Shown here in pieces: positions 27,590-36,250 of a stretch of DNA of 64,000 bases; within the stretch, counting starts at the first letter, position 1, and the number at the start of each line of letters is the position of its first letter. The DNA is taken from positions 1 to 64,000 of the forward strand of contig NZ_JACVPL010000002.1 in NCBI RefSeq assembly GCF_018881925.1, read 5' to 3'. The translations under genes and the position numbers were made by a program. Source of the DNA: Polynucleobacter sp. Latsch14-2. GTDB taxonomy: Bacteria; Pseudomonadota; Gammaproteobacteria; Burkholderiales; Burkholderiaceae. The notes beneath the pieces are model-generated. The model made no database searches. It was not told the DNA's origin and was given only the letters and a program-made list of their open reading frames with translations.

Positions 27590-28411
27590 ATGACCAGCGC
27601 GCAACTCCGGCATACGCCCTTCTTGCGAAATACTCGAAAACACAAAGCAAGCAATAAACGCGCTTTTACTTATTCGCTTTTGGCACACCTCGGTTTGCTC
27701 GCATTTTTGATGATTGGCATTAGCTGGCATACCAGCACCCCTTCAGGGGTTGAAGTGGAATTATGGGATGCAAGCCAACAAGTAACAGCGCCAAAAGAGC
27801 CAGAGCTTAAATCTGAAGTAAAAGAAGAAGCGGCTGATATTGCTGCTAAGAAAAAGAAAGTCGAGAAAGAGTCGCCTAAAAAGGAAGTGGCAAAAGAAGT
27901 ACCCAAACCTACCCCACCCGTGAAAGTTGCTCCAACCAAAGAAACCCCAAAGAAAGTAGAGCCCCCTAAAAAGCTCGAACCTGCTAAAGTCCCCGCTCCC
28001 TCTCCAGCAGAAACCAAAGCAAATGCCGCAGCCGAGAAAGTGCGTGCAGACCAGTTAGCGCGCCTGCGTGCTGCGGCCGGTGCTGAAGGAGGTAGCGGTG
28101 GTACCCCTGGTAACGGGGTTGGTGGCGGTGGTAACGCCCCTCCTGGCTGGACCGATAAGGTAGTGAAGAAAGTTAAGCCACTCATCGTCTTCAATCCTGA
28201 ATCCGTTAGCGGCAATCCAGCTACAGTGGTCAAAGTGGATTTAGCACCCGATGGCGCGATTTTGAGCACTAGCATTTTGGCTTCAAGCGGCAACGCAGGC
28301 TGGGATCGCGCAGTACTACTGGCACTGACTCGCGCTGAAAGCTTGCCAAAGGATGACAATGGCAAAATTCCACAACGCGAAGTTAAGCTGACCTTTAAAC
28401 CCAGGGACTAA
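27590..28411 (+). CDS. tolA: TolA, periplasm-spanning energy transducer
   Basis: The 273-residue protein has an N-terminal membrane anchor (YSLLAHLGLLAFLMIGISWH), a Lys/Glu/Ala/Pro-rich central region (about residues 65-150, with many EVPKPTPPVKV-type repeats), a Gly-rich hinge (GGSGGTPGNGVGGGGN) and a TonB-like C-terminal domain that should contact Pal and TolB. It is shorter than E. coli TolA (421) mainly because the central helix is shorter. A 47-base gap separates it from tolR. Confidence 0.92.
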   Translation: MTSAQLRHTPFLRNTRKHKASNKRAFTYSLLAHLGLLAFLMIGISWHTSTPSGVEVELWDASQQVTAPKEPELKSEVKEEAADIAAKKKKVEKESPKKEVAKEVPKPTPPVKVAPTKETPKKVEPPKKLEPAKVPAPSPAETKANAAAEKVRADQLARLRAAAGAEGGSGGTPGNGVGGGGNAPPGWTDKVVKKVKPLIVFNPESVSGNPATVVKVDLAPDGAILSTSILASSGNAGWDRAVLLALTRAESLPKDDNGKIPQREVKLTFKPRD

Positions 28412-28414
28412 AGC

Positions 28415-29719
28415 ATGTTGCAATTTGCCAAAATATTCTTATCACGCAAGCTATTAGCATTGAGCTGTATTGGGCTGCTTGGCTTTGCAGGCTCGGTATT
28501 AGCTCAAATGAATATTGAGATCACAGGCGTTGGTCAGTCCTTGTATCCCATCGCCGTCATGCGCTTTAAGGATGAGAACAAACTGCCCACCAGTGTTACT
28601 GAAATTATTCGCCAAGATTTAGCGCGCAGTGGTTATTTTAAAAATACTGAAAATGGTAATGCGAGCGAAAGTGATGAAGGCGCGCCGAACTACAAATCTT
28701 GGGCTGCTCGTGGTGCTGATGCCCTAGTAGTGGGCTCGGTAGTGTCATCTGGTGGCACACAGTTTGAGATTCATTACAAATTATTTGATATTCGTAAAAG
28801 TGAAAGTCTCGGTGGCTTGAATCTCAATGCCACTGCAGATAACTTACGCACAGTAGCCCATAAAATTGCTGATGACATTATTCTGAAGTTACTGGGCGAG
28901 CGTGGCGTCTTCTCGACCAGACTGTCTTATGTCATTAAAGAAGGTAAGCGCTATCGCTTAGTTATTTCTGATGCGGATGGTCAAAATATTCGCAATGCGA
29001 TGAATAGTTCTGAACCCATCATCTCTCCATCATGGTCGCCCGATGGCAAGAAAGTGGCCTATGTTTCTTTTGAAGATCGAAAACCAGTCATCTATGTGCA
29101 TGAACTGGCTACGGGTCGTCGTATTGCCCTGTCTAATCAAAAAGGCAATAACAGCGCACCAGCATGGTCGCCCGATGGCAAAAAGCTAGCCATCTCCCTA
29201 TCCCGCGATGGTAATACCCAAATCTACGGTATTAACGCTGATGGCACAGGACTGCACCGCCTAACCCGCGGCAGCACAATTGATACTGAACCCCAGTTTT
29301 CTCCAGATGGTCGCTATATCTATTTCACAAGTGATCGTGGGGGCAATCCTCAAATCTATCGCATGAGCGCTGACGGTGAACAAGTGGAAGGCGCCAAACG
29401 GATCACCTACAAGCAAGGCTTTGTCACTTCACCGCGGATTGCGCCAGACGGGAAATACTTGGCTTACGTTGCCAATATTGGTGGCGCATTTAGACTCTAT
29501 ATCCTCAATCTAGCGACCGGTGATTCACAGGCTCTGACTGACAGCTCTAGTGATGAATCACCCTCTTTTGCGGCCAATGGTCGTTATGTACTTTATTCAA
29601 CCAAGGTTGGCGGTAAACGCGTGCTCGCAGCGGTATCGGTTGATGGCAACTCCAAGCAGGTACTCAGCATCCCGGGGTCTGATGTTCGTCAGCCATCCTG
29701 GGGTCCTTTTATGGACTAA
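28415..29719 (+). CDS. tolB: TolB, periplasmic beta-propeller protein
   Basis: A 434-residue secreted protein. The signal peptide ends near AGSVLAQ. An N-terminal alpha/beta domain is followed by a propeller with repeated SWSPDGKKVAYVS-type blades (five to six copies between about residues 200 and 420). TolB binds Pal and TolA to coordinate outer-membrane constriction. It starts three bases after the tolA stop. A 112-base gap to pal may hold a separate promoter. Confidence 0.95.
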   Translation: MLQFAKIFLSRKLLALSCIGLLGFAGSVLAQMNIEITGVGQSLYPIAVMRFKDENKLPTSVTEIIRQDLARSGYFKNTENGNASESDEGAPNYKSWAARGADALVVGSVVSSGGTQFEIHYKLFDIRKSESLGGLNLNATADNLRTVAHKIADDIILKLLGERGVFSTRLSYVIKEGKRYRLVISDADGQNIRNAMNSSEPIISPSWSPDGKKVAYVSFEDRKPVIYVHELATGRRIALSNQKGNNSAPAWSPDGKKLAISLSRDGNTQIYGINADGTGLHRLTRGSTIDTEPQFSPDGRYIYFTSDRGGNPQIYRMSADGEQVEGAKRITYKQGFVTSPRIAPDGKYLAYVANIGGAFRLYILNLATGDSQALTDSSSDESPSFAANGRYVLYSTKVGGKRVLAAVSVDGNSKQVLSIPGSDVRQPSWGPFMD

Positions 29720-29831
29720 ATATCTGAACCCCTCTGAGAGTTAGGCTCGATAGCCACTTTTCATGATCTTGGGGGCATAATATCACCTATTAGCTTATTT
29801 GCTTACCCAGTTTGTAGGAAAAGGAAAATAT

Positions 29832-30335
29832 ATGAAGATCTCTATCGCGCGCCGTGCAGCCACACTTGCACTTTTGGGAGCAACTGCATTGCTTTTGGCG
29901 GCCTGTTCTAGCGTCAAACTTGATGATGTAAATGGTGACAGCGCCAACAGTGGAAGCGGTAACTTTGGTTCGCAACCATGGAATGATCCACAAAGCCCCC
30001 TTTACCAACGTAGTGTTTACTTTGGCTTTGATGAATATACCGTTCAGACCAAGTACCAAAGTACTTTGTCTGCCCATGCTAGCTACCTAAAAGCTCATAA
30101 AACTCAAAAAGTCATTATTCAAGGCAATACTGATGAGCGTGGTACAGCCGAGTACAACTTGGCACTGGGTCAACGTCGTTCAGATTCCGTGCGCAAGTCA
30201 TTAAACTTGATGGGCGTTTCTGATGATCAAATGGAAGCTGTAAGTTTTGGCAAAGAAAAACCAAAAGCAGAAGGCGATAACGAAGCGGCTTGGGCCGAGA
30301 ATCGTCGTGCAGATATTGTTTACATCACAAACTAA
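29832..30335 (+). CDS. pal: Peptidoglycan-associated lipoprotein Pal
   Basis: The 167-residue precursor has a lipoprotein signal with lipobox LLAAC (Cys near residue 24) and an OmpA-like domain (VIIQGNTDERGTAEYNLALG) with the Asp and Arg that bind diaminopimelate in peptidoglycan. It tethers the outer membrane to the wall. ATG 29832 is preferred because AGGAAAAGGA precedes it and the signal peptide starts there. The stop directly abuts the cpoB ATG. Confidence 0.95.
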   Translation: MKISIARRAATLALLGATALLLAACSSVKLDDVNGDSANSGSGNFGSQPWNDPQSPLYQRSVYFGFDEYTVQTKYQSTLSAHASYLKAHKTQKVIIQGNTDERGTAEYNLALGQRRSDSVRKSLNLMGVSDDQMEAVSFGKEKPKAEGDNEAAWAENRRADIVYITN

Positions 30336-31067
30336 ATGAAGGCGCTTCAACCATCTATTAAACAAACGCTCTCTGGAGCGTTTTGTTTAAGTGCCACCAT
30401 CATTTGCTTAATAGCCCCAAATAACGCTTGGGCACTCTTTGCTGACGATGATGCACGTAAGGCCATTTTAGATTTGCGCAAGTCTTTAGCAACGACGCAA
30501 TTAGAGCTACAGAATCAAATTGAAAAACTCAAAGCAGACAATGCTGAATTACGTGGCAAAGTCGAGTCCCTTGAAAAACAAGGCGAGGATATCAATAATA
30601 GCCAAAAGACTTACTACCAAGATCTTGATACACGCTTAGGTAATTTTGAGCCACGTACCATCACCATCGAAGGACTTAGCGGCACAGTCCAACCGGGTGA
30701 GAAAAAAGCATACGACGAAGCCTTAAAAGCCTTCCAAGCCGGTAATCTTAAGAAGGCAGATGAAAGCTTCACTGCTTTTGCCAGCAAATATTCGCAAAGC
30801 CCTTATTTACCATTGGCACTCTACTGGGGCGCCAACTCTAAATATGCAAACAAAAATTATGTTGGCGCCATTAACCAACTGCAACTGCTGATTAAGAAAT
30901 TTCCCAACCATATGCGCATTCCTGCAGCCATGGTAACGCTTGGAAATTCTCAATTAGAAAGTGGCAATAAAGTGGCAGCCAAAAAGACTTTTAGCGAGAT
31001 CATCGCCAAATATCCAGATACAGAAGCCGCAAAAGATGCTCAGCAGCTATTGCCAGGCACAAAGTAA
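30336..31067 (+). CDS. cpoB: CpoB/YbgF, Tol-Pal associated coordinator protein
   Basis: A 243-residue periplasmic protein. A signal peptide (cleaved about NNAWA) is followed by a coiled-coil segment ([20 protein letters not shown] onward, residues about 45-90) and C-terminal TPR repeats ([36 protein letters not shown]). It links Tol action with septal peptidoglycan synthesis. It directly follows pal, and queC follows after five bases. Confidence 0.92.
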   Translation: MKALQPSIKQTLSGAFCLSATIICLIAPNNAWALFADDDARKAILDLRKSLATTQLELQNQIEKLKADNAELRGKVESLEKQGEDINNSQKTYYQDLDTRLGNFEPRTITIEGLSGTVQPGEKKAYDEALKAFQAGNLKKADESFTAFASKYSQSPYLPLALYWGANSKYANKNYVGAINQLQLLIKKFPNHMRIPAAMVTLGNSQLESGNKVAAKKTFSEIIAKYPDTEAAKDAQQLLPGTK

Positions 31068-31072
31068 TTCAC

Positions 31073-31810
31073 ATGTCTAGATTGACCGCTGCGTTTGAGA
31101 ATATCGCACCGCGCAAACCCAATGCGCCGGCTGTGATTCTTTTTTCTGGTGGCCTAGACTCCACAACTATTTTGGCCCTCGCCAAGGATCTTGGCTACGC
31201 CCCCTATGTACTTTCTGTTGGTTATGGTCAACGGCACTCTTCAGAGCTGGCCGCCGCTAAACATATCGGCAAAAAGATGGGTGTAGTGCGCCACGAGATT
31301 GTGAACTTAGACTTGACTCGCTTTGGTGGCTCAGCTCTAACAGATGCATCTATCGCAATACCAACAACACCCGGCAAAGATAAAGAAATCCCAGTCACAT
31401 ATGTGCCAGCTCGCAATACCATCTTGTTATCACTTGCTTTGGGTTGGGCGGAATCTCTTGGCGGCTTAGATATTTTTTACGGCGCCAACGCAGTCGATTA
31501 CTCAGGCTATCCAGACTGTCGCCCTGAATATGTGGAGTCATTTGAAAGAATGGCCAACCTAGCCACAAAGGCGGGTGTAGAAGCTATTAACAATGAAAAT
31601 CGCTTTCGGGTTCATGCTCCAATTATCGGCATGAGTAAGTCAGAGATTATTGAACTTGGTGCAACCCTTAGTGTGGATTACTCACAGACTGTCTCTTGCT
31701 ATCAAGCAAATGACTTAGGTGAAGCTTGCGGTGAATGTGAATCGTGTCGCCTAAGGCAAGCGGGCTTTAAAGCTGCTGGCGTGGTCGATCCAACTAGATA
31801 TCGAAACTAG
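31073..31810 (+). CDS. queC: 7-cyano-7-deazaguanine synthase QueC
   Basis: The 245-residue ATP-dependent enzyme has the PP-loop [17 protein letters not shown] and the C-terminal zinc-binding cysteines in [14 protein letters not shown]. It makes preQ0, a precursor of queuosine. Linkage of queC to the Tol-Pal cluster is common in proteobacteria, probably as a co-transcribed tail gene. No preQ1 riboswitch was seen. Confidence 0.95.
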   Translation: MSRLTAAFENIAPRKPNAPAVILFSGGLDSTTILALAKDLGYAPYVLSVGYGQRHSSELAAAKHIGKKMGVVRHEIVNLDLTRFGGSALTDASIAIPTTPGKDKEIPVTYVPARNTILLSLALGWAESLGGLDIFYGANAVDYSGYPDCRPEYVESFERMANLATKAGVEAINNENRFRVHAPIIGMSKSEIIELGATLSVDYSQTVSCYQANDLGEACGECESCRLRQAGFKAAGVVDPTRYRN

Positions 31811-31820
31811 ACTTAAACAA

Positions 31821-32204
31821 TCAAGCTATGTGAAGTTCATCTGGCTGCTGAATGAGGCTTTCAGCTGGTATGCCGAGCATTGAATGCAACTTCCAAATCA
31901 TTTTTAAGGTTAACGGACGCTTTCGATTCAAGATTTCATAAACTCGATTTAACCCACCGATCATGGGCTGTAAATCTTTGGGCCTCAAACCAGCTTGATC
32001 CATCCTAAACTTAATTGCCTCAATCGGATCCGGAAGATCGATTGGATAATGCTTAGCTTCATAAGACTCTATCAACATTAGTAATACTTCGAAGCGATCT
32101 GCTTTTTTGCTTTTAGGAGCGGGCTCATGATCGATAAAATAGGATGCCTCTGCGAGCGCAGCTTCATATTCGTTATCGTTACGTATAGGCTTTAATTCTT
32201 TCAT
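31821..32204 (-). CDS. higA: HigA-type antitoxin (second module)
   Basis: A 127-residue protein with an N-terminal toxin-binding part and a C-terminal HTH region (FRMDQAGLRPKDLQPMIGGL, then ILNRKRPLTLKMIWKLHSML). It belongs to the same COG5499 antitoxin family as the protein at 17738. Its ATG overlaps the toxin stop by four bases (ATGA). The gene order is toxin first, as usual for higBA. It is convergent with queC, ten bases away. Confidence 0.85.
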   Translation of the reverse strand: MKELKPIRNDNEYEAALAEASYFIDHEPAPKSKKADRFEVLLMLIESYEAKHYPIDLPDPIEAIKFRMDQAGLRPKDLQPMIGGLNRVYEILNRKRPLTLKMIWKLHSMLGIPAESLIQQPDELHIA

Positions 32205-32509
32205 GTACCCCCCATTTCTACCGTCTTTGCATTAACGTTATCGTACTCAGTATGGGTTCCAATAAATTTTATGTAGAACACCCCGAGACGATAAGCAACC
32301 GCAACAATTAAGCGGTAATCATTTCCCTTTATATTAAAAACTACCCTATTGTTACTGATAAAACTTGCATTTCTATATTGATTTTTGATTTCTTGAGGTG
32401 AAGACCATTTAGTGCTGATTACCTCGTCATACCATGCCCTTAGTGGCTGTTCTGCATCTCGATGAAGCAACCAAAACTGCACCAAGTATTTTTTAGCAAT
32501 TACCCGCAT
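32201..32509 (-). CDS. higB: HigB-type mRNA interferase toxin (second module)
   Basis: The 102-residue protein starts MRVIAKKYLVQFWLLHRDAE and has VVFNIKGNDYRLIVAVAY and FYIKFIGTHTEYDNVNA, the HigB family core; the final residues (KTVEMGGT) differ from the first module. It should cut mRNA on the ribosome when not bound by HigA. A perfect inverted repeat lies 10 bases upstream of the ATG. The insertion sits between queC and ribE, separating housekeeping operons. Confidence 0.85.
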   Translation of the reverse strand: MRVIAKKYLVQFWLLHRDAEQPLRAWYDEVISTKWSSPQEIKNQYRNASFISNNRVVFNIKGNDYRLIVAVAYRLGVFYIKFIGTHTEYDNVNAKTVEMGGT

Positions 32510-32518
32510 TGCCTCATT

Positions 32519-32539
32519 GTAGTCCCAAAATGGGACTAC
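32519..32539. promoter_or_regulatory. Inverted-repeat operator upstream of higB (second module)
   Basis: GTAGTCCCA-AAA-TGGGACTAC is a perfect nine-base dyad starting ten bases upstream of the toxin ATG. It differs in sequence from the dyad before the first module, so each antitoxin probably recognises its own site. Confidence 0.65.
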
Positions 32540-32610
32540 TGCAAGAAGGGTTAAAAAGCTATCTATTGAGCAAGGTTATTTGTAAGAAAGCTACCTGTAG
32601 ACCAAGAGAT

Positions 32611-33222
32611 TTATGCCTGACTCATTATCCTAGCCACATAGCGAGCAATTAAATCAACCTCAAGATTGACTAGATCACCTTGCTTTAAATTACCCAAGGT
32701 GGTGTTTTGCAAGGTGTGCGGGATGATATTGATATCAACGATGCAAGCATTGGGCAGATCTTCAGTCTTGTTTACAGTCAACGAAACACCATTGACGACA
32801 ATGGAGCCCTTGTAAGCCAGAAATGAGGCGAGTTCCTTTGGTGCTTCAATCCTGAGAAGCCAAGAACCATAGGCATCTTGGGCTACAGCCGCAAAGTCTG
32901 TGACTTTACCCATACCATCCACGTGCCCACTTACCAAGTGACCACCAAGGCGATCATTTAAGCGCATTGCTTTCTCAAGGTTCACGGGGCCAACAGCATC
33001 TAAGCCAACTGTTTTATTGAGCGACTCTCGTGAGATATCCAACCGAAAGGTATTGCCCTCAATTTTGGTTGCCGTCATACAAGCGCCCTGAATCGCAATA
33101 CTGTCACCAAGAGCAACGTCATCCAAATAATTGGCAGGGACTTCAATTTGCAAATGCAAGCCATCGCCTGCAGGAGTTGCACTCTTAATCTTACCAATAG
33201 CAGTAATGATTCCAGTAAACAT
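32611..33222 (-). CDS. ribE: Riboflavin synthase alpha subunit
   Basis: A 203-residue protein made of two homologous lumazine-binding halves; the N-terminus MFTGIITAIGKIKSA and both SGHVDG and the SLTVN region fit the family. It dismutates two 6,7-dimethyl-8-ribityllumazine to riboflavin. It follows ribD by nine bases. No FMN riboswitch was seen upstream of the ribD-ribE pair. Confidence 0.95.
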   Translation of the reverse strand: MFTGIITAIGKIKSATPAGDGLHLQIEVPANYLDDVALGDSIAIQGACMTATKIEGNTFRLDISRESLNKTVGLDAVGPVNLEKAMRLNDRLGGHLVSGHVDGMGKVTDFAAVAQDAYGSWLLRIEAPKELASFLAYKGSIVVNGVSLTVNKTEDLPNACIVDINIIPHTLQNTTLGNLKQGDLVNLEVDLIARYVARIMSQA

Positions 33223-33231
33223 AGTGGGATT

Positions 33232-34365
33232 TTATTCCTTAAGCTGGTTTGCCGGTTTAGCCAAGCGCAAGCGCATATCTGGTCCAACCATTGCCTGATC
33301 CAGAATTTTCCAATCCTGTCTTTGCATAAGCGCAGTTAATGGCGAGGCATTAGCCATGCCGATACCCTCACCCATTAAGAAGGGGGCGTAATACAACAAC
33401 AACTCATCTACACAATTTTCACGCAGCAAAGATCCATTTAATTTAAATCCTGCTTCCACATGAATTTCATTTATTTCATGCTCTTGGGCAAGATACGAAA
33501 ATAATTTTGGTAAATCAACCTTACCGTTTGCATTAGGCAAGGCGAGCACTTCAATACCTCGCGCTCTAAATGCTTGGGCAGTTTGCTCTTTTTCTACAGT
33601 GTCGAGCTTTCCGCAAACCAGAATCACGCCAGACTGATGAAGGTTTTCAAAAACCTTGGAATCTACAGGCGTTTCTAACTTTGAATCGACAATGATGCGC
33701 CATGGTTGTCGCTTAGTTTCAACATCGCGCACATTCAGACTGGGGTTGTCTTCCTTAACGGTACCAACCCCGGTGAGAATGGCGCATGCTTGTGCACGCC
33801 AATGATGGCCATCTGCACGTGCAGCAGGTCCAGTAATCCACTGACTCGTACCATTAGGTAAAGCAGTTTTACCATCTAAACTGGCTGCAATTTTCAGGCG
33901 CACCCAAGGCAGCCCTCTTGTCATTCTAGAAATAAACCCAGCATTTAGAGCTGCGGCTTCGGCCTGCAAAAGACCGCAGCGCACATCGATACCAGCGGCC
34001 TTTAATAGCTCCAAACCTTTCCCAGCCACCAATGGGTTGGGATCGAACATAGCAACAATGACCAATGCCGGTTTGGCAGCAATCAGCGCATTCACGCAAG
34101 GCGGCGTCCGCCCGGTATGACTACAAGGCTCCAAGGTTACGTAGATTGTGGAACCCTCAGGATTAAAACCATTCTCGGCAGTATTTGCTAAAGCCTGTAC
34201 TTCGGCGTGAGCGCCACCAACCTTCTGGGTGTGGCCACGCCCAATGACTTTTCCATCTTTCACCACCACACAACCTACACGGGGATTAGGGTTAGATAAA
34301 TAAAGTGCCTGAGCGGCCTCGGCTAAAGCCTGGCTCATGAATTCATGGTCTAAAGCGGTATACAT
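33232..34365 (-). CDS. ribD: Bifunctional pyrimidine deaminase/reductase RibD
   Basis: The 377-residue enzyme has an N-terminal zinc deaminase domain (GGAHAEVQAL and EPCSHTGRTPPC, about residues 50-85) and a C-terminal reductase domain (RLKIAASLDGKTALPNG). It performs the second and third steps of riboflavin synthesis. It is the first gene of a short operon with ribE; a 45-base gap separates it from the pilin gene downstream of the minor-pilin cluster. Confidence 0.95.
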   Translation of the reverse strand: MYTALDHEFMSQALAEAAQALYLSNPNPRVGCVVVKDGKVIGRGHTQKVGGAHAEVQALANTAENGFNPEGSTIYVTLEPCSHTGRTPPCVNALIAAKPALVIVAMFDPNPLVAGKGLELLKAAGIDVRCGLLQAEAAALNAGFISRMTRGLPWVRLKIAASLDGKTALPNGTSQWITGPAARADGHHWRAQACAILTGVGTVKEDNPSLNVRDVETKRQPWRIIVDSKLETPVDSKVFENLHQSGVILVCGKLDTVEKEQTAQAFRARGIEVLALPNANGKVDLPKLFSYLAQEHEINEIHVEAGFKLNGSLLRENCVDELLLYYAPFLMGEGIGMANASPLTALMQRQDWKILDQAMVGPDMRLRLAKPANQLKE

Positions 34366-34410
34366 ACCAGTATTAAAACCGATTGCTGGCCTTCTTTGTT
34401 AAATCATGAC

Positions 34411-34947
34411 TTACCGGCAAGATTTAGCATCCCGATATGGATCACAGATTCGCCAGCGACCGCCACTCCCAAGGATTAAATGGCGCTCTAGATCCGGATC
34501 CTTTAGATGCCCCAAAATCAAACGATTTGCCACAAAACCGCCTTGCTGGGTTTTTGCTGCTCCTGCAGCGTTAAATAAGATTGCTCGCTGGTTAGAGTTG
34601 GGTCCACTAAATTGTTTTCCACCTTTCTTAATGAACATTGGGGAAATACTGTCATGCACCACCCAAACCTTCTCAATACAGGGCTTTTTACTGCAAACAC
34701 TTTTGATCTCCCAACCAGTATTCCAGTCGTTCTGGAAGCGTGGAGCAATACTCACTACTTGCCCTAAATATAACGCCTGATGACGCGCAAAATGGGCATG
34801 GGCAATGAATCGTCGCGCGAGTGTTTCTATTTCCCTGCTAGCCATCTGATGCTGCAGAGCCGGCATGGTGATCGTTGCCAATATCGCCACAATAAAAATC
34901 ACAGCCATCAACTCCAGCAAACTAGCACCACTTTCTTTGGTGATCAT
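34411..34947 (-). CDS. GspH/FimT family pseudopilin
   Basis: A 178-residue protein with a canonical prepilin leader: MITKESG then ASLLELMAVIFIVAILATIT, with Glu at +5 after the predicted cleavage Gly. The C-terminal part (AILFNAAGAAKTQQGGFV, then DAKSCR) matches the GspH domain. It is a minor pilin that may prime or cap type IV pili and help DNA uptake. It overlaps the next upstream gene by four bases and is the last of four clustered pilin-like genes. Confidence 0.85.
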   Translation of the reverse strand: MITKESGASLLELMAVIFIVAILATITMPALQHQMASREIETLARRFIAHAHFARHQALYLGQVVSIAPRFQNDWNTGWEIKSVCSKKPCIEKVWVVHDSISPMFIKKGGKQFSGPNSNQRAILFNAAGAAKTQQGGFVANRLILGHLKDPDLERHLILGSGGRWRICDPYRDAKSCR

Positions 34948-35276
34948 TCTACAAACACCTGCCGCCAGCTCAGACGCGTCGGAATTCCTGAAGCTTGATC
35001 CAAATAAACAACCGACTCGATGGTTACATTACCAGTCGTTGAAATTTTCCAAAGCTGCTGGCCGATAGACTGGAATACACAGGCATTAGATGGTAATGTC
35101 GAGATGCTGGATATATTGTTCTCACACGTCAACAGCACCTCTTCTGCAGCGACCAACTCTACTTGGCTTGATGTCATTGTCTGAGTGGCAATCAACTCAA
35201 GAGACGTAAGCTTTTGAAGATAACCCACCAGCGATGCCATGAGCAGCAATAAAGAGACAACCCAGGCAATAATCAA
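34944..35276 (-). CDS. PilX-like minor pilin component
   Basis: The 110-residue protein starts with a hydrophobic helix (IIAWVVSLLLLMASLVGYLQ) and has two cysteines in the C-terminal part (TCENN and NACVF) that could form a disulfide. A start codon of TTG at 35276 overlaps the pilW stop (TTGA). No leader with Gly at the cleavage position is present, unlike classical PilX. Position between pilW- and fimT-like genes supports a PilX-type role. Family assignment is by context more than by motif. Confidence 0.55.
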   Translation of the reverse strand: MIIAWVVSLLLLMASLVGYLQKLTSLELIATQTMTSSQVELVAAEEVLLTCENNISSISTLPSNACVFQSIGQQLWKISTTGNVTIESVVYLDQASGIPTRLSWRQVFVE

Positions 35277-35926
35277 TGGAGATTTCGACTGGCATAAATT
35301 CGGGTGAACTCTGAAATGGACTTACCCGTATCCATTTGGATGCTAACTTTAAATAATTTTTGAGAGTTTGCTGTAGGCGTCATCGACTTGACGCCTGGGT
35401 CTAACTCTTTAATCATTAAGGAATGTACGCCATTCATCAGCGTTGTATTTTGCAGGCGTCCCTCTCGGTCCAAGGATTGGCACATTAAAGAGCCTCCATG
35501 AATTCTCCCCCCCTTGGTCAGCCCAGCTTGACGTTCAAGTAAAAACCCCTGATGCGCTAAGTTATTTTTTGTTCGCTCCTTGCCTAAAGCATTCCCAATG
35601 CAATCAAAATCTATCCCGTTTGATATTTCATGCTTAATGAACAATGCATCAGATTGATTGAGTCCAATACCCTTTTGAATTTCTAAGGCTTCTAGTTTGG
35701 TAATTTTGGAACTTTTTGAATCGATTGTTTTCACATTTCGATAACCCGCCATTCGAATAGCTCGACCAATTAATTCAAGCCCGCGATCAGCTTCGGCACT
35801 AGCCAGTTGAAATTGCTCAAGTTGAACCTGCTTTACGAGCATTTCGCTGCTGACCTTTAGTAATGGGCCGATGAGTATGAGGCAAAGCGCCATTCCCACG
35901 AGACATTCGAGTAAGTTCACCAACAC
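35273..35926 (-). CDS. PilW-like minor pilin with non-canonical N-terminus
   Basis: The 217-residue protein has the PilW layout: hydrophobic N-terminal helix (VNLLECLVGMALCLILIGPL) and a soluble domain with GYRNVKTIDS near residue 60 and IKEL near 165. When aligned on the Glu at +5, the residue at -1 is Leu, not the Gly needed by prepilin peptidase. Only GTG or TTG starts exist (GTG at 35926), directly after a TAG. The gene overlaps the upstream pilV-like gene by 110 bases, which is unusually long. A frameshift in either gene is possible. Confidence 0.6.
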   Translation of the reverse strand: MLVNLLECLVGMALCLILIGPLLKVSSEMLVKQVQLEQFQLASAEADRGLELIGRAIRMAGYRNVKTIDSKSSKITKLEALEIQKGIGLNQSDALFIKHEISNGIDFDCIGNALGKERTKNNLAHQGFLLERQAGLTKGGRIHGGSLMCQSLDREGRLQNTTLMNGVHSLMIKELDPGVKSMTPTANSQKLFKVSIQMDTGKSISEFTRIYASRNLH

Positions 35927-36161
35927 CCCCTTTGCCTAAAGTTTGAATTTCATATTGATCCGCTTTTAAGGCGAGATCTCTGCGCAGGGCTTGATTCTTG
36001 CCATAGCGAAGGAGCAAGCTTTGGTAAACCTCGCAAGCAGTGATCCCAAGACCCGCTACCAAACTCATGGCTACCAAAGCCTCAAGTAAAACAAAGCCAG
36101 ACGCACTGGTAAGGGTTCGATGGGGCATCCCACATCTTCCCAGTAAGCGAGTAAGCTTCAT
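35817..36161 (-). CDS. PilV-like minor pilin
   Basis: A protein of about 114 residues with the prepilin motif SASG then FVLLEALVAMSLVAGLGITA (Glu at +5). The leader is long if translation starts at 36161 and 11 residues if it starts at 36131; both are plausible. The C-terminal 35 residues (GELTRMSRGNGALPHTHRPI on) are basic, unlike pilins, and overlap the pilW-like gene in another frame, so the true 3' end may be earlier in a related strain. It is the first of four clustered pilin-like genes, divergent from ribBA. Confidence 0.65.
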   Translation of the reverse strand: MKLTRLLGRCGMPHRTLTSASGFVLLEALVAMSLVAGLGITACEVYQSLLLRYGKNQALRRDLALKADQYEIQTLGKGGVGELTRMSRGNGALPHTHRPITKGQQRNARKAGST

Positions 36162-36250
36162 ATACCATCCAGAGACCTCAAGCATCAGAAGAACCGCATA
36201 TTGCGCCAATAGACACCTACAAAAGGCTCATCGGCTTAAAATAGGAGGCT

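Noticed and set aside
27670-28365. Long open frame on the minus strand opposite tolA
   Set aside because: Its composition is the complement of the Lys/Glu/Pro-rich tolA codons, it has no ribosome site, and tolA is certain.
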